From Planctomycetota bacterium (GTDB taxonomy: Bacteria > Planctomycetota > Planctomycetia > Pirellulales > Thermoguttaceae), in contig JABMRP010001326.1 in the NCBI GenBank assembly GCA_013202535.1, positions 1 through 5,742 of the forward strand: a stretch of DNA of 5,742 bases, given 5' to 3'. Made by a program: the position numbers and the translations under genes. Below, piece by piece: positions 4,107 through 5,742 of the stretch (the stretch's first letter is position 1; each line of letters opens with the position of its first letter). The notes below the pieces were generated by a model that searched no databases, was not told the origin of the DNA, and was given only the letters and a program-made list of their open reading frames with translations.

Positions 4107-5742
4107 ATGGCTCAGAAAGCTCTCTTCCCCATCGGTTCGGTGGTTGCGCTGCGTCAGCCCAAGACGGACCGCCTCATCTTGGCGCGTTTTCTAAAGGACG
4201 CGGCCAGCGACAAGCGGCTCGACGAGGACGAGTTAAAAGCCGCCCACGCCGTGCTCGTGAAGTGGGCCGATTTAGAGACTTCCGGTCGGCTGGCAAAACT
4301 CACGGAAACCCAGATGCAAGGCGAGTTCTTGGCCGAGGTGTTCGGCGATGCGCTCGGCTACGTCGGACCACTCGACGGAGCGGATGTCTGGCACCGAGAG
4401 CAGCATCATCAAATTGCCGGTGAAACGCCCGACGCGATTCTCGGCTTTTTTGGCCAGACGGAGAGCTACAAGCCCCTGGCGGTGATCGAACTCAAGGGCC
4501 CGAAAGTCCACCTCGACCGCGACCGCAGCAACGGACGCACGGCCGTGGCCCAATGCTGGGATTATCTGGTCAACACGCCCCCCGAGTGCCGCTGGGGCAT
4601 CGTCTCCAACATCGTCAGTTTCCGACTCTACGAGCGGGCCTCGACCAAACGCGCCTACGAACATTTCACGCTGCAATCGTTGCGCGGCTTCGAAACGTTC
4701 CTGCAGTTTTACGCGTTGTTTCACCGGCAGGGTTTGATCGACAAGTCGCTTCTCGGTCCGCCTCGCGCGGTGGCCTTACTGAAACAATCGACCGAACGCC
4801 AACGGGAGGTCGGCGACAAACTCTACGATGCCTACTCGTCCAACCGCGCCGAGCTGATTGCCGAATTGCATATCAAGCAGAATCGCCCGTTGGACGAGGC
4901 GGTCGAAATGGCCCAGCGTCTGTTCGACCGCATCATCTTCATCGCCTTCTGCGAAGATCGCCAACTGCTGCCCGAGAAGACGATTCCCAAGGCATACACG
5001 GTGGCCGGTTTTTATGCTGTCACGAATCCCCGCTGGCAGAATTTCAAGAACCTGTTTCGCTTCATCGACGTCGGCGCCTCCGCCCACGATATCCCCAAGT
5101 ACAACGGCGGGCTGTTCGCGCCGCACGCGGTCGACGAAATCGAACTGCCCGACACACCTTGGACGACCTTCTTCCATTCGATCAGCGGTTACGATTTCGC
5201 CGACGAAGTGAACCTCGACGTGCTGGGCCATTTGTTCGAGCGGTCGATCACGGAACTGGAAAAGCTCAAGGAGTCGGGCCTGTTTGGCGACGTCGAAAAG
5301 ACCAGTCAATACGCCACGATGCCGCAATCGGCCAAGCGCAAGCAGCTTGGCGTCTACTACACGCCGTCGGAACTGACCAGCCGGATCGTGCAGTACACGG
5401 TCGAGGAATTGATTGCCCAGCGATTCGCAACCACGGCCGTCAAGTTTGGCATTTCCGAAGAAGAAGCCAATCGGGGTATCGTTCCCGACGACGCCGACTA
5501 CTGGCGAGAATGCCTCGCCGTCTTGCGGAACCTCAAGATCATCGATCCCGCCTGCGGCAGCGGAGCGTTTCTGTTCCAAGCCTTCGACGCGATCGAGGCT
5601 CGCTACAACGAAGTCATCGGCCACCTCGACCAGTTGGGCAAGCGCGATGCGAAGAAACTCGCTCAGCAAATCCCGAAGTTCATTCTGCAAGAGAACCTTT
5701 ACGGAGTTGACCTTTCGCCCGAGGCGGTCGAGATCACGCAAC
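4107..5742 (+). CDS. Type IIG restriction-modification enzyme, nuclease plus adenine methyltransferase (3' end cut by window edge)
   Basis: Such enzymes combine DNA cleavage and N6-adenine methylation in one polypeptide and defend against foreign DNA. Seen: 545 codons, open to the edge. An N-terminal PD-(D/E)XK nuclease motif is visible as P108-D109, followed after 18 residues by E128-L-K130 (VIELKGP). The following segment VAQCWDYLVNTP (147-158) and WGIVSN (163-168) fits the rest of that fold. A helical middle follows, with FIAFCEDRQLLP (278-289), YNGGLF (332-337) and LDVLGHLFERSI (370-381), as in Eco57I-like and related methylases. LGVYYTP (414-420) precedes the methyltransferase, and SAM-binding motif I is DPACGSGAF at 480-488. 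GVDLSPEAV (533-541) is the next strand, with the acidic SAM ligand D535. The catalytic NPPY motif and the target-recognition domain lie beyond the edge. ATG 4107 has no clear Shine-Dalgarno, so the start is less sure than the gene. A BREX PglX or DISARM methylase is less likely because a nuclease motif is present. Confidence 0.86.
   Translation, partial: MAQKALFPIGSVVALRQPKTDRLILARFLKDAASDKRLDEDELKAAHAVLVKWADLETSGRLAKLTETQMQGEFLAEVFGDALGYVGPLDGADVWHREQHHQIAGETPDAILGFFGQTESYKPLAVIELKGPKVHLDRDRSNGRTAVAQCWDYLVNTPPECRWGIVSNIVSFRLYERASTKRAYEHFTLQSLRGFETFLQFYALFHRQGLIDKSLLGPPRAVALLKQSTERQREVGDKLYDAYSSNRAELIAELHIKQNRPLDEAVEMAQRLFDRIIFIAFCEDRQLLPEKTIPKAYTVAGFYAVTNPRWQNFKNLFRFIDVGASAHDIPKYNGGLFAPHAVDEIELPDTPWTTFFHSISGYDFADEVNLDVLGHLFERSITELEKLKESGLFGDVEKTSQYATMPQSAKRKQLGVYYTPSELTSRIVQYTVEELIAQRFATTAVKFGISEEEANRGIVPDDADYWRECLAVLRNLKIIDPACGSGAFLFQAFDAIEARYNEVIGHLDQLGKRDAKKLAQQIPKFILQENLYGVDLSPEAVEITQ

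Noticed and set aside
3644..4290. Near-repeat of GAGACTTTCCGGTCGGC (3644-3660) and GAGACTTCCGGTCGGC (4275-4290)
   Set aside because: Considered as short flanking repeats of an inserted segment. The second copy lies inside the restriction enzyme coding sequence and differs by one base in length, so chance is more likely than a transposition scar or attachment pair.
4553..5710. Plus-strand open frame of 385 codons inside the restriction enzyme gene
   Set aside because: Its peptide is arginine-rich and domain-less, while the frame starting at 4107 carries the nuclease and methylase motifs across the same bases.
4776..5741. Minus-strand open frame of 321 codons
   Set aside because: It is antisense to the methylase region, with no motif and no ribosome binding site of note; a mirror of the real gene.

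Overview
The window is GC-rich bacterial DNA with dense coding, and it falls into two halves that diverge from a 374-base intergenic region (3309-3682). The organism is not identifiable with certainty. A high-GC genome, a siroheme reductase of this unusual architecture and a type IIG restriction enzyme of this style would fit a planctomycete (Pirellulales-like), but that is an inference from general familiarity, not from a search.

Left half, minus strand (3308 to 1): a two-gene sulfur-assimilation operon. The first gene is cysK (O-acetylserine sulfhydrylase, complete, 307 aa). Fifty-three bases further on, behind a strong Shine-Dalgarno sequence, is a very large gene that runs off the left edge (777 codons seen, frame unbroken). 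Its product is a siroheme/[4Fe-4S] sulfite (or nitrite) reductase fused in frame to a GltD-like module: an iron-sulfur domain followed by an FAD/NAD(P)-dependent oxidoreductase. Such a protein could take electrons from NAD(P)H directly to the siroheme. The sulfide made would feed the CysK encoded next to it. The N-terminal half of the reductase also carries its own C-x5-C / C-x3-C cysteine set, echoing the canonical set in the second half.

Middle: the intergenic region holds candidate promoters for both directions, a 15-bp tandem repeat over the predicted cysK transcription start, a GC-rich hairpin and a perfect 14-bp palindrome.

Right half, plus strand (3683 to 5742): accessory or defence DNA. 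A 62-aa antitoxin-like gene overlaps the start of a ParE-like toxin whose family-like sequence stops after about 22 residues, so the toxin is a remnant. A short non-coding stretch with a good promoter candidate follows. Then comes a long gene cut by the right edge (545 codons seen) with an N-terminal PD-(D/E)XK nuclease motif and an adenine-methyltransferase SAM-binding motif, i.e. a type IIG restriction-modification enzyme. Its catalytic NPPY motif and target-recognition domain lie outside the window.

No rRNA, tRNA, CRISPR array or insertion sequence was seen.
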